DNA of 16,546 nucleotides from JBCFBK01 sp050173895 (GTDB taxonomy: Bacteria > Bacteroidota > Bacteroidia > Bacteroidales > Prolixibacteraceae): positions 1-16,546 of the forward strand of contig JBFXKJ010000061.1 of assembly GCA_050173895.1 (NCBI GenBank). Reading direction: 5' to 3'. This document shows positions 6,465 to 14,277 of the stretch, piece by piece; positions within the stretch are counted from its first letter, which is position 1; every line of letters begins with the position of its first letter. The notes under the pieces are model-generated. The model searched no databases and was not told the DNA's origin. It saw only the letters and a program-made list of their open reading frames with translations. The position numbers and the translations under genes are program-made.

Positions 6465-8627
6465 CTATTCAACCACAAATTCGCGCATACTTTGAATGGT
6501 TTCTCCCTGGTATAAAATAGTTGCTTCCATTTGAACAGCGCCTTTAACTTCAGGGACAAGCAGATCTGTTTCAATAATTTTTTTCTGAAGCTCTTCAAGC
6601 GTGAACGGAACCGATTTTTGTACGATGACTTTCCCTCCGCTCAGTAAATTTAACTGCACCGTATTTTCAACTTTTTCGTAGGTGTCATTAACGATATGGA
6701 CAGGAACAGTTAACTGTTGCCCTGGTCTGGCATTTTTCTCCCAGAATTCGATCATGATTCCAATCGGAGCAAAAGCTGGTTTTACATATTTGTAAAAATG
6801 AGGCTCATAGGTCAGCTTATCAATGTCGGTAAAATTATCGCTGGTTTGCCCTCGAGGTTTTTCGGGACGTGAATATCCCAATCCGCAAAAGTGCATGACA
6901 GCGCCAGCTTTTCGGTGGGCCCGCCAGTATTCAGTTAAGATACCAAGGTTTTTTGCATAAACCTCCAGTCGCTCTTCAGGTGTATTATACTCAGGAAAGA
7001 CATGTTCATAAACTCCATCTGTTAAGGTAGTAGTAGTGCCGTTACGATTTAACCAAATCCAGCCGTATTCATTAAGAATCACAGGATTCGTATATCGTTT
7101 CCCATCGGAATGCGGGGAATGGCTGTTCGGATCATTACCCGGAACACGGATCTGTCCCATTAATTCTTTAAGGTAACCTTCCTTTCCGGGAAGATTATTC
7201 CTGTATTTTGTAAAAAAATACGGATGCGATTCAATGACATCGTTTTCAGAGACCGGAGCCGCCCAGCCATTATCCCACGGGCGGGTCGATAAATCGAGAT
7301 TTCGAACCATTTGAATAGCTTGCCCGGTAGTATCGTTTACCGATTCGTTTTGGGCATCCCAAACTACTACACAAGGATGATTCCATCGCTCGCGCATCCA
7401 CTGGCAATATTCTGCGGCAACTTGTTTCGAGGTCATTCCTTTCAGTAGCTTTTCAAAGCCACCCTTTCCGCTAGTCCAGATAGGATATTCATCCTGAATC
7501 AAAAATCCTAAGCTGTCGGCAATTTCATACCACCTCTCAGGGGGAAATCCAATGCAATACCGGATGCTGTTCCAATGCATCTCCTTGAACCTGTTGTGCA
7601 ACTTTGTGACCCATTTTGTATCCCAGGGCAGATTGTTCCGGTCGGGATCTTCAAAAAAACGAAAAATGCACACATTGGTGCCCCGCATATAATATGGTTT
7701 GCCGTTCAGTAAAAAAACACCGCTGTCTTTACTGGCCTCAAAAGTACGCATCCCAAACCGCGTGCGTGCATCATCTCCGGAAGTTGAAAGTTCCAAATCA
7801 TACAAAAACGGCGTTTCAGGTGTCCACAACCGGCATCCCTTCAGGTTTACCGTGAAATCAACTTTCTGAAGGTTAGCTTTCCCCTCTTCTTTTCGCTGAG
7901 CAGAGCCCTTTGCAATTACTTTTTTTGAAGCGGTTTCCCGGATCACGTAAGAAACCCCCAAATTAGCATCTCCTTTCGAGGTTTTGATTTCAGCCACCAC
8001 CCTTAATTGCTGGTTTTTAATATCCGGAGCTGTTTGAACATTGAAAATGTACGGATAGCCGGTCACGATAAGTTTCACATCGTCATAAATACCCGGTATA
8101 TATTTGGTTTTCTCAAAGTCAAATCCATGAATAACCGTATCAGGTAAGTTATTTTTGCAACCGATGGCGATTATCAGCTCATTTTCCTCGCCGGCCCATT
8201 TTAAAAAAGGTTTCACATCAAACAGCGACGGCGTAAAATTGCAGATATTTTCGTCCACAAACCTTCCATTCAAGTAGACGCGGGTATGGTATTTGGCTTT
8301 GTTAATTTTTAAATAAACATTCCCGGCATCAGGCTCATTCAGCCTGAATGATTTTTTGTACCAATACACCGAATTATTGTAAGCAGTATCCTGGCTGTCA
8401 ATAGCGGGTGAGGCCATATCCACCAGTCCGGGAACAGGAACTTCAGATTCAAAAGACGAAGGAAGTTGAGCCAGCAAATCGGTTTTGGCAATTTTCCAGA
8501 TACCATTTAAATTAGTTACTTTCCGATAGTTAACCCGGGTCTGTGCTTTCAGCGATGGCGGTGCACAAAAGAAAATTACAGCCAACATGGGCACTATCTT
8601 CAAAACGGGGACTTTTATTTTCTTCAC
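6465..8627 (-). CDS. Secreted GH2-family glycoside hydrolase (beta-galactosidase-like)
   Basis: 720 residues. The start is GTG at 8625-8627: a TAA directly precedes it in frame and the next residues (KKIKVPVLK) form a proper n-region, with Sec cleavage near LKA-Q (residue 28). Domain order fits GH2: a jelly-roll sugar-binding domain (about 35-190, with YWYKKSF at 88-94 and YLNGRFV at 118-124), an immunoglobulin-like domain (about 195-300), then the TIM barrel from NGKPYYMRGTN (308-318). The acid/base is E428 (WDAQNES) and the nucleophile candidate E520 (LNEYGW). After the barrel a beta domain closes the protein (PGQQLTVPVHIVND). GH2 includes beta-galactosidases, glucuronidases and mannosidases, as well as some arabinosidases; galactose is only the most common case. 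It follows GH127 by 59 bp, so the two probably act on the same glycan. Confidence 0.88.
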   Translation of the reverse strand: MKKIKVPVLKIVPMLAVIFFCAPPSLKAQTRVNYRKVTNLNGIWKIAKTDLLAQLPSSFESEVPVPGLVDMASPAIDSQDTAYNNSVYWYKKSFRLNEPDAGNVYLKINKAKYHTRVYLNGRFVDENICNFTPSLFDVKPFLKWAGEENELIIAIGCKNNLPDTVIHGFDFEKTKYIPGIYDDVKLIVTGYPYIFNVQTAPDIKNQQLRVVAEIKTSKGDANLGVSYVIRETASKKVIAKGSAQRKEEGKANLQKVDFTVNLKGCRLWTPETPFLYDLELSTSGDDARTRFGMRTFEASKDSGVFLLNGKPYYMRGTNVCIFRFFEDPDRNNLPWDTKWVTKLHNRFKEMHWNSIRYCIGFPPERWYEIADSLGFLIQDEYPIWTSGKGGFEKLLKGMTSKQVAAEYCQWMRERWNHPCVVVWDAQNESVNDTTGQAIQMVRNLDLSTRPWDNGWAAPVSENDVIESHPYFFTKYRNNLPGKEGYLKELMGQIRVPGNDPNSHSPHSDGKRYTNPVILNEYGWIWLNRNGTTTTLTDGVYEHVFPEYNTPEERLEVYAKNLGILTEYWRAHRKAGAVMHFCGLGYSRPEKPRGQTSDNFTDIDKLTYEPHFYKYVKPAFAPIGIMIEFWEKNARPGQQLTVPVHIVNDTYEKVENTVQLNLLSGGKVIVQKSVPFTLEELQKKIIETDLLVPEVKGAVQMEATILYQGETIQSMREFVVE

Positions 8628-8686
8628 TTATTTTTTATTTTAAGCTTTATTTTTCATTGCGGTTAGCCGTTACAGAACCAAAATGC

Positions 8687-10585
8687 TCATTCAGTGGCTG
8701 GACTGATTGCCTGCGGTAACCAAACCCGAAACCAGGAATCATAATCATTGGTGTTGCCCGCCGAGGCGTAGTCGCACAGCGGAATCGAAACCGGCTTGTT
8801 GATCGTGGCTCCTTGTTTATGTGATTCAAGCATAAAAAGAGCCGAAAATTGCATCCAAATGCCTTTTTGATGCTGGGTGGATGGTTCCAGATCCAGATAG
8901 CCGTCCTTATCTGCAACAGGACGAATCGTTTCATCAACATGGGGGCCGCCGAGTCTGGCATCACGGGCCAGCACAACAGGACCCCGGACAATGGCAAGAT
9001 TCTCGGGAAGTTCACCCATTCGGATTACCCGGCCCCGCATATCGAGCGTAAGACTAACGATATCGCCCGAATTCCATGAACGTGCGATTTCAGCATATTG
9101 GCCCGGGCGTACCTCAACGGTTGATTGTCCGTTGATGGTCAGGCTGGTTTGTTTACTCCATGCGGGGACGCGGATACGAAGCGTTAGTTTCTCTGTTTTA
9201 GGAATAGACATCTTCAGTGTGATGTTGCCTGAAGCCGGATAATCCGTTTGCTGAACGATCTCCGCCGGTTGTCCATTGGGAGTTTGTATAGGATAGCTTC
9301 CTTCGACAAAAAAATTTACCCTGACACCGTCTCGTTCTTTCATTACTGAAGTCAGAGGCAGGGTGAATAGCCCCCGTGGACCGCTGGCCACGCAGCAATT
9401 GAGGCCCATTCCGCACTGCTCGCTCCCCTCCAGCCGTTTACCCGCCAGGGGCGTGTATATCACCCAATCGGAACCATCCGGCTTCATCGCGCCAAGGAGT
9501 GCATTATAAAAAGTCTGTTCGATGGCATCGGCATATTTTGCTTCTCCCGTCAGTCGCAGAAGTTGCTGGTTCAGTTTGATCCAGGTTGCCGTTACACAGG
9601 TTTCCTGAGGTTTATATGTGGCTAATGTTTGCAAATCCGAGCCGCCAAACCAACATTCCACAGCCGTGCCTGAGCCGGCAATATTGATCTCAGTGTCCCG
9701 TATGTTTTGCCAGGTCCTCTCCACGGTCTTTTTGTATTCTTCTTTTCCCGTGAGGCGGTACAGTTCGAGCAATCCTTCGTAACACGACATCATCTCGTAG
9801 GCTTTTTGTCCCTGTTCCCAACCATACCAGTTTCCCTGGGGTTTTGGGAAGCGTTTTGAAACATCAATGCCGGCTTTTGAAATAAGCTGCGGCCCGTCAG
9901 CCGTTTCCCACTGACGAACGATTTCTTCGGCAAAATCCAAATAGCGTTTATCGCCTGTGCGGGAGTAAAGCAGGCAAACAGGCTCAAGAACGGATGATGC
10001 TGCCATCCCCCTGTGGTTCCCTTGTTTAACCAATAAAACATTGCGATCCGCCAGTTCTCTGATCAGGTGATCGGCCACCTTGCAGGCAGCCTGCAAAGCA
10101 GACTTACTTCCGGTAAGGTCGTACCAGGCCAGTAAACCCAGCATGCAGTACTTCCGTCCCCAGATATCCCAGGCTTTGAGATGTATATCATCCGTGTAGT
10201 TACCAATATACCCATCCGGACTCTGAGTTGCTATTAAGCCGTCAACCGCTCCCTCCAGCTTTTCTTTCAGTTCAGCAGTAGGCTGGTAACGGTAAGCCAG
10301 TACTGCGGAGGTGAACCATTTCCCCCAGAACTCGCTTTGCCAGCAACTGGTTTCGATACGCTTCCGGAAAGGATCGACCAGGCGGTCCACATCCTGGGCC
10401 AGTATCCGGTTTTGGTACGAAAGGTGTAGCTTTTCACCTACAAATCCACCGATCTGTGCTGGTTGGGTCGGCTGTAACAGGTCATTAACCTTGTTCCTGT
10501 TTTTAGTTGGGGCCGATTTCTCCACCTGTTTAAATCCGGAGCCAACCAACAGGAACAACAGGCAGACGATACTTAAAATTTTCAT
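8687..10585 (-). CDS. Secreted GH127 (DUF1680) beta-L-arabinofuranosidase-like enzyme
   Basis: 632 residues with a short Sec signal (hydrophobic 3-16). The body is an (alpha/alpha)6 barrel of the DUF1680 type, starting about residue 47, followed by beta domains (roughly from 410). GH127 uses a zinc-bound cysteine nucleophile. Here the Glu-X-Cys pair is ETC (E328, C330) and the cysteine pair is NCCVASG (C397, C398), while VECWFGG supplies a possible acid/base (E310). All expected catalytic groups are therefore present. GH127 members remove beta-L-arabinofuranose; GH146 and other DUF1680 relatives have related arabinose specificities, so family assignment within DUF1680 is not certain. Neighbouring GH2 (59 bp downstream) and the sulfatase upstream suggest attack on a sulfated arabinose-containing glycan. 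Confidence 0.88.
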   Translation of the reverse strand: MKILSIVCLLFLLVGSGFKQVEKSAPTKNRNKVNDLLQPTQPAQIGGFVGEKLHLSYQNRILAQDVDRLVDPFRKRIETSCWQSEFWGKWFTSAVLAYRYQPTAELKEKLEGAVDGLIATQSPDGYIGNYTDDIHLKAWDIWGRKYCMLGLLAWYDLTGSKSALQAACKVADHLIRELADRNVLLVKQGNHRGMAASSVLEPVCLLYSRTGDKRYLDFAEEIVRQWETADGPQLISKAGIDVSKRFPKPQGNWYGWEQGQKAYEMMSCYEGLLELYRLTGKEEYKKTVERTWQNIRDTEINIAGSGTAVECWFGGSDLQTLATYKPQETCVTATWIKLNQQLLRLTGEAKYADAIEQTFYNALLGAMKPDGSDWVIYTPLAGKRLEGSEQCGMGLNCCVASGPRGLFTLPLTSVMKERDGVRVNFFVEGSYPIQTPNGQPAEIVQQTDYPASGNITLKMSIPKTEKLTLRIRVPAWSKQTSLTINGQSTVEVRPGQYAEIARSWNSGDIVSLTLDMRGRVIRMGELPENLAIVRGPVVLARDARLGGPHVDETIRPVADKDGYLDLEPSTQHQKGIWMQFSALFMLESHKQGATINKPVSIPLCDYASAGNTNDYDSWFRVWLPQAISPATE

Positions 10586-10663
10586 ACGTTTTTCATTTCA
10601 AATTAACTGTGCATAATTTGCGTACTAAACTTCATCACTTTTTTAAAGGACATCGACGTATTG

Positions 10664-10839
10664 GAATTCGCTTCGCGGATCTTCGATTCACTTCGTGGAT
10701 CTTCGATTCACTTCGTGGATCTTCGATTCGCTTCGCGGATCTCGCAAGCTCGATTCCCTTCGGGGATTTCGTTTCACGGATTTCAGCTTCGCTTCAATTC
10801 CGCTGCGCTCCAATTCACTTCGTGGATCTTCGATTCGCC
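10664..10839. repeat. Array of six covarying short hairpins (20-bp period) in a 313-bp gap
   Basis: Between the sulfatase stop and the GH127 start (10586-10898) lies a cluster of a 15-base palindromic core of form ATTCxxTTCxxGGAT. Full copies are at 10666-10680, 10686-10700, 10706-10720, 10726-10740, 10753-10767 and 10813-10827, with a partial copy from 10833. The first four repeat every 20 bases exactly, linked by CTTCG. The stem changes are compensatory: CGC/GCG, CAC/GTG and CCC/GGG around a TTC loop. Degenerate relatives fill 10771-10812. This keeps the hairpin, not the protein sequence, so a structured DNA or RNA role is likely. As RNA the plus-strand version pairs slightly better (T-G wobble against C-A mismatch on the minus strand). 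The remainder of the gap shows no gene. Confidence 0.85.
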
Positions 10840-10898
10840 AATAAACATGGGCTCGGGCAGATGCCGCGGCTTCCATGGCTCGTTTCATATATTTCAAA

Positions 10899-12380
10899 TT
10901 ATTTTACGAGCGCAGGATGTTTTCCCCATTCAAATCGTTTTGCCGGATTAAAATCAGGATTAGGTTTCGGAAATTCCGCCCCAACATCTTCCTGCCATGC
11001 TTTCAAGAGGGAATACAGATCTTCTGTCTTTTCCGGGAAAACTTTGGACAGATCGGTTGTTTCACCGATATCGTATTTCAGATTATACAGCGTCGCATTA
11101 CCGGTGATCAGGTTTTCAATTAATTTCCAGTCACCTTTGCGAATGGCACTTGCCGGGACATCATGGTGATAAACCGGATAATGCCAGTAAACCGGGCGTT
11201 CCGGATCATATTCATTGGTAAGTAATGCGGGTAAAATGGATATTCCGTCAAGAGTACGGGTACCCGGAATTTGTTCACCTATGATTTCAAGCAGTGTAGG
11301 ATAAAAATCGACACTGGTCACAACTGCATCGCATACCGATCCGGCCGTAATCTTCCCAGGCCATTTTATCAGCAGTGATTCCCGAATACCCCCTTCCCGG
11401 ACTGTGCCCTTTTCTCCGCTTAATGGGGCATTTGAACTGGCGATGAACTGCAATGGACTGTCTTCGTAAAGCTGGCTCTTTGAAGGTATCAACATCGGCA
11501 TTTTGTTTTGTCCGATACCCGGATACTGATTTTCGCTGATAACGCCGCCATTATCGGAATAAAAAATAACCACCGTATGATCACTTAACCCGGCTTTCTC
11601 CAACTTATCAAGTAACCGTCCAACGTTCGTGTCCATATCCTCGATCATTGCCGCGTAGACAGCATTGCAGGGATAATCTTCCACGCTTTCTTTTTTCAGG
11701 TATTTGTCAATAAGCTTCTGATCAGAGTCAAACGGACAGTGGACATTCCAATGCGCAATAAAAAGGAAGAAGGGATTTTTTTTATTTTTTTCTATAAAGT
11801 CTATACCGAAATCAGTTAGTTGCTCTGCTATAATTTTATTTCCGGAGTCCTGCCGTGGAGGATCAAAGCGGGTACCATAGTATCCTTGTCCGATGTTTGC
11901 TATGTCAAATCCCTGGTTCAAAGGATGATATGTTCTTTTGTTCCCCAGATGCCATTTGCCAAAATAACCAGTTGCATAGCCGGCACTTTTAAGCGCTTCT
12001 CCCATTGTGACAATCTCTTCAGGAAGATATTGCGTGCGGTTTACAGGGACTGTAACTTCTTCAAAAGGTCTCCAGTGACCTGGGATCCAGTCAATGATCC
12101 CAACCCTTGCCGGGTACTGCCCCGACATAATACTTGCCCGGGTTGGAGAGCAAACCGGAGAGGAAGCATACGCATTTGTAAATAGCATGCCATCCCGGGC
12201 AAGTTTTGTAAGGTTAGGCGCTTCATTAAACTTGTTTCCATAAATCGGCAAATCGGCCCAACCCAGGTCGTCAGCCAGAATAAATACAATGTTGGGCTTT
12301 TCACTTTGCCCCCATATTGCAGAAGACACCAAAAGCATCATCCCTGAAAGCGCATTTTGAATCGGTTTTAGCAATTTCAT
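10899..12380 (-). CDS. Secreted S1-type sulfatase with canonical CSPTR motif
   Basis: 493 residues with a Sec signal (cleavage near IWG-Q, residue 24). The sulfatase core is complete: KPNIVFILADDLGW (28-41) with metal-binding D37 and D38, the formylglycine site CSPTRASIMSG (C77, R81), GKWHLG (141-146) with catalytic Lys and His, HWNVHCPFD, and YSDNGG with metal-binding Asp and Asn. Cys77 must be oxidised to formylglycine by a maturase; none is in the window. The enzyme resembles arylsulfatase-A-like glycan sulfatases and should remove sulfate from a polysaccharide in the periplasm. The linkage cannot be told from the sequence. It lies 185 bp after the GH51-like gene and 313 bp before GH127, the widest gaps in the run, so a separate transcript start is possible on either side. 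Confidence 0.93.
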   Translation of the reverse strand: MKLLKPIQNALSGMMLLVSSAIWGQSEKPNIVFILADDLGWADLPIYGNKFNEAPNLTKLARDGMLFTNAYASSPVCSPTRASIMSGQYPARVGIIDWIPGHWRPFEEVTVPVNRTQYLPEEIVTMGEALKSAGYATGYFGKWHLGNKRTYHPLNQGFDIANIGQGYYGTRFDPPRQDSGNKIIAEQLTDFGIDFIEKNKKNPFFLFIAHWNVHCPFDSDQKLIDKYLKKESVEDYPCNAVYAAMIEDMDTNVGRLLDKLEKAGLSDHTVVIFYSDNGGVISENQYPGIGQNKMPMLIPSKSQLYEDSPLQFIASSNAPLSGEKGTVREGGIRESLLIKWPGKITAGSVCDAVVTSVDFYPTLLEIIGEQIPGTRTLDGISILPALLTNEYDPERPVYWHYPVYHHDVPASAIRKGDWKLIENLITGNATLYNLKYDIGETTDLSKVFPEKTEDLYSLLKAWQEDVGAEFPKPNPDFNPAKRFEWGKHPALVK

Positions 12381-12513
12381 TTATTGTCTTCTTTATTTCT
12401 AGATTAATTTGATGCCTTTCCAGGTACGGTCTTTAACAACAACCTCCCTTTTAAAATTGCAAGGCTTGTTCTGCATCCGGTTTAATACGTGAAAAGTCAG
12501 CCGGCAATAACAG

Positions 12514-12544
12514 GCAAGCGCCGGACAAAATATCCGACACTTGC
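12514..12544. terminator. Weak hairpin past the GH51-like stop, terminator-like
   Basis: GCAAG (12514-12518) pairs with CTTGC (12540-12544), and inside it CGGA pairs with TCCG around an A/T-rich loop. It begins 21 bases beyond the stop codon at 12566 in the direction of transcription. No T run follows on the minus strand, so this is only a candidate. The rest of the 185-bp gap holds a 25-codon open frame (12399-12476) that I could not assign. Confidence 0.25.
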
Positions 12545-12565
12545 TTCCTGTACTGCTGTTTATAC

Positions 12566-14197
12566 CTATTCTGCCGGTTTCTTCTCCAGGTACAACACGA
12601 CCATACTTTTTTCGGGCATCAGATACTTCGTGAATGCATTATGGTCTGAAAGTAATGTTTCTGTCGTTGTGATCTTCTTATTCCCAAATGTATTGTATGC
12701 GTTTAAAGCATCTGCCGTTACAATTACTTCTTTTACGAGCCTGTAGGCGTCGTCTGAACTGTACTTGAATTTTAAATCGCGTTTTTTATCGGGGTCAAGG
12801 TTAAAAATTACCAGGTTCATTCCGTTACTTGTCAGCATGGCGGTTGTTTCCAGGTTGACCGTGTCTTTCCCCGCCAATGAAGTCTTTATCACCTTTTCTC
12901 CTACCGCATTGTAGAACGCATTGTTCATTTCTGCAATACCTGTCGTATACCTGCTGTTGTCAGCTCCATTACGGTAAATAATGCCCCATGGCCCCCCGCT
13001 GAAAACATGTGTTGTAGAATAAGCGACATCAGAACGTTTAAAGAGCCGGCCAATGAACGCTCCGGTTGCTAAAGTGCCTTTCAAATCGTGGGTTTGCGTC
13101 CAGGTTGATCGGTCATTCAAATTTGTTGGCCAAACCCCATGTTCCGATATATATAGTTTGATCCTGTCCGAACCGGTCGAAGCCAGTATCTGCTGCTTCA
13201 TTTCGTTCATATATCTCTCCATGTTATTCATGGCGGACTGAACCCGGGCATAGTACGGATGAAATGTCAGATAGTCGATCTGGGCTCCCAACCCCTGAAG
13301 GACGGCCGTGTTCCAGCCCCTCCAGTCCCTCGTGCCCCCCCAGGGGGCAGAAGCTCCAATTGCTGCAAATTTTGCATCCGGACAGACTTCTTTAATGGCT
13401 GTTATCGCTGGTAGTGATTTTTCTATATAATAGGAGGGTGTATATTTATTTACTTTGAGGTCCAATTCGTTTCCCAACTCCCAGATCGCTACTTTGACAG
13501 GCTCCGTGATACCAAGTTCGATTCTTTTTTGGGCCCAGTTCTCTCCTCCGTTTATGTTTACAGAACCATCGCCCGTCAAGAATTCGGCCAGATCAGCATA
13601 ATCCTGGGGGGTTTCCAACTCGTAATTCAATACCAGCACAAATTCGGCATCAGGGTCTATCCTGCGCACCAGGGTAACCCATTCCACAATGCCCATCCGT
13701 TGTTTGACCTTTGGATTTCCCTGCAGGGTCCTGTCTGCCAAAGGGCCTATTGCTTCCTTCCATTTCATCCACTGTGAGTCAGTTCCCGCCATACGGTTGA
13801 GCGGCAGGCGAACCCCTGCCGATTTTAATACATTGATGCAGTCTTCCGACACATTCAAGGTATTCCCATCTTCCATGGTCACCCTCATCTGCCAGTAGCC
13901 CCATGCATGGTTGAACCCCAGCATGGATTTACTTGCATCATTTATAACAGCGTTCTCATCAATTGTAATTGTTGCTGTTGGAATTGTTTCTGCGCTTCTG
14001 ACAGCGATACCTTCTCCCGGTGCTGTATCATACAGTAGATCTTTTCGTTCACTACAGGAGTAGACGGACAAGCCCGCAACTAAAATAGTTGCTATGAATA
14101 GTTTATTTAGTATATTAGTTTTTGCTTCACGTAAAGAATTCACGCACGGGAAACCCACGCAAGCGAGTCTTTTCTCTCGTTTGATTATAGTTTTCAT
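12566..14197 (-). CDS. Lipoprotein GH-A glycosidase, GH51-like (alpha-L-arabinofuranosidase type)
   Basis: 543 residues. A hydrophobic segment ends in LSVYSC (C48), a plausible though imperfect lipobox, so the mature enzyme is probably membrane-anchored. The catalytic barrel shows IWELGNELD (238-246), with acid/base E244, and LYISEHGVW (348-356), with nucleophile candidate E352. The spacing of 108 residues and the wording of both motifs resemble GH51 alpha-L-arabinofuranosidases, but similar pairs occur in GH39 and GH79, so I claim only the clan with moderate confidence in GH51. A beta-sandwich tail follows from about residue 430. The n-region before the hydrophobic stretch is unusually long (about 30 residues) and cysteine-containing (LACVGFPCVNS, 11-21); no inner ATG exists there. 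Two flanking genes point in opposite functional directions: glycan degradation downstream, the MmgE/PrpD-lyase pair upstream by 80 bp. Confidence 0.72.
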   Translation of the reverse strand: MKTIIKREKRLACVGFPCVNSLREAKTNILNKLFIATILVAGLSVYSCSERKDLLYDTAPGEGIAVRSAETIPTATITIDENAVINDASKSMLGFNHAWGYWQMRVTMEDGNTLNVSEDCINVLKSAGVRLPLNRMAGTDSQWMKWKEAIGPLADRTLQGNPKVKQRMGIVEWVTLVRRIDPDAEFVLVLNYELETPQDYADLAEFLTGDGSVNINGGENWAQKRIELGITEPVKVAIWELGNELDLKVNKYTPSYYIEKSLPAITAIKEVCPDAKFAAIGASAPWGGTRDWRGWNTAVLQGLGAQIDYLTFHPYYARVQSAMNNMERYMNEMKQQILASTGSDRIKLYISEHGVWPTNLNDRSTWTQTHDLKGTLATGAFIGRLFKRSDVAYSTTHVFSGGPWGIIYRNGADNSRYTTGIAEMNNAFYNAVGEKVIKTSLAGKDTVNLETTAMLTSNGMNLVIFNLDPDKKRDLKFKYSSDDAYRLVKEVIVTADALNAYNTFGNKKITTTETLLSDHNAFTKYLMPEKSMVVLYLEKKPAE

Positions 14198-14277
14198 TTT
14201 TTTCGTTTTTAATATTTAAATAAATTTTCCCTGGAAATATGGCCTTGGCTATAGCCATTTTCATTGCCGTTAATCAA

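Noticed and set aside
10599..10630. Bacteroidota-type promoter before GH127 (TTTA, 19 bases, TTAATTTG)
   Set aside because: Both boxes deviate from consensus by one base and the predicted transcript start would lie less than ten bases before the ATG.
10664..10839. CRISPR array
   Set aside because: The repeats follow each other with constant 5-base linkers and no spacers of CRISPR size, and no cas gene is present.
10609..11169. Plus-strand open frame of 186 codons
   Set aside because: It runs through the hairpin array, where its protein is a repetitive by-product, and then lies opposite the sulfatase gene. No start region or domain supports it.
14246..14257. Perfect 12-bp palindrome TGGCTATAGCCA between the MmgE/PrpD and GH51-like genes
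   Set aside because: There is no loop for a hairpin and only one copy, so it could be chance; no regulator is known to match it.
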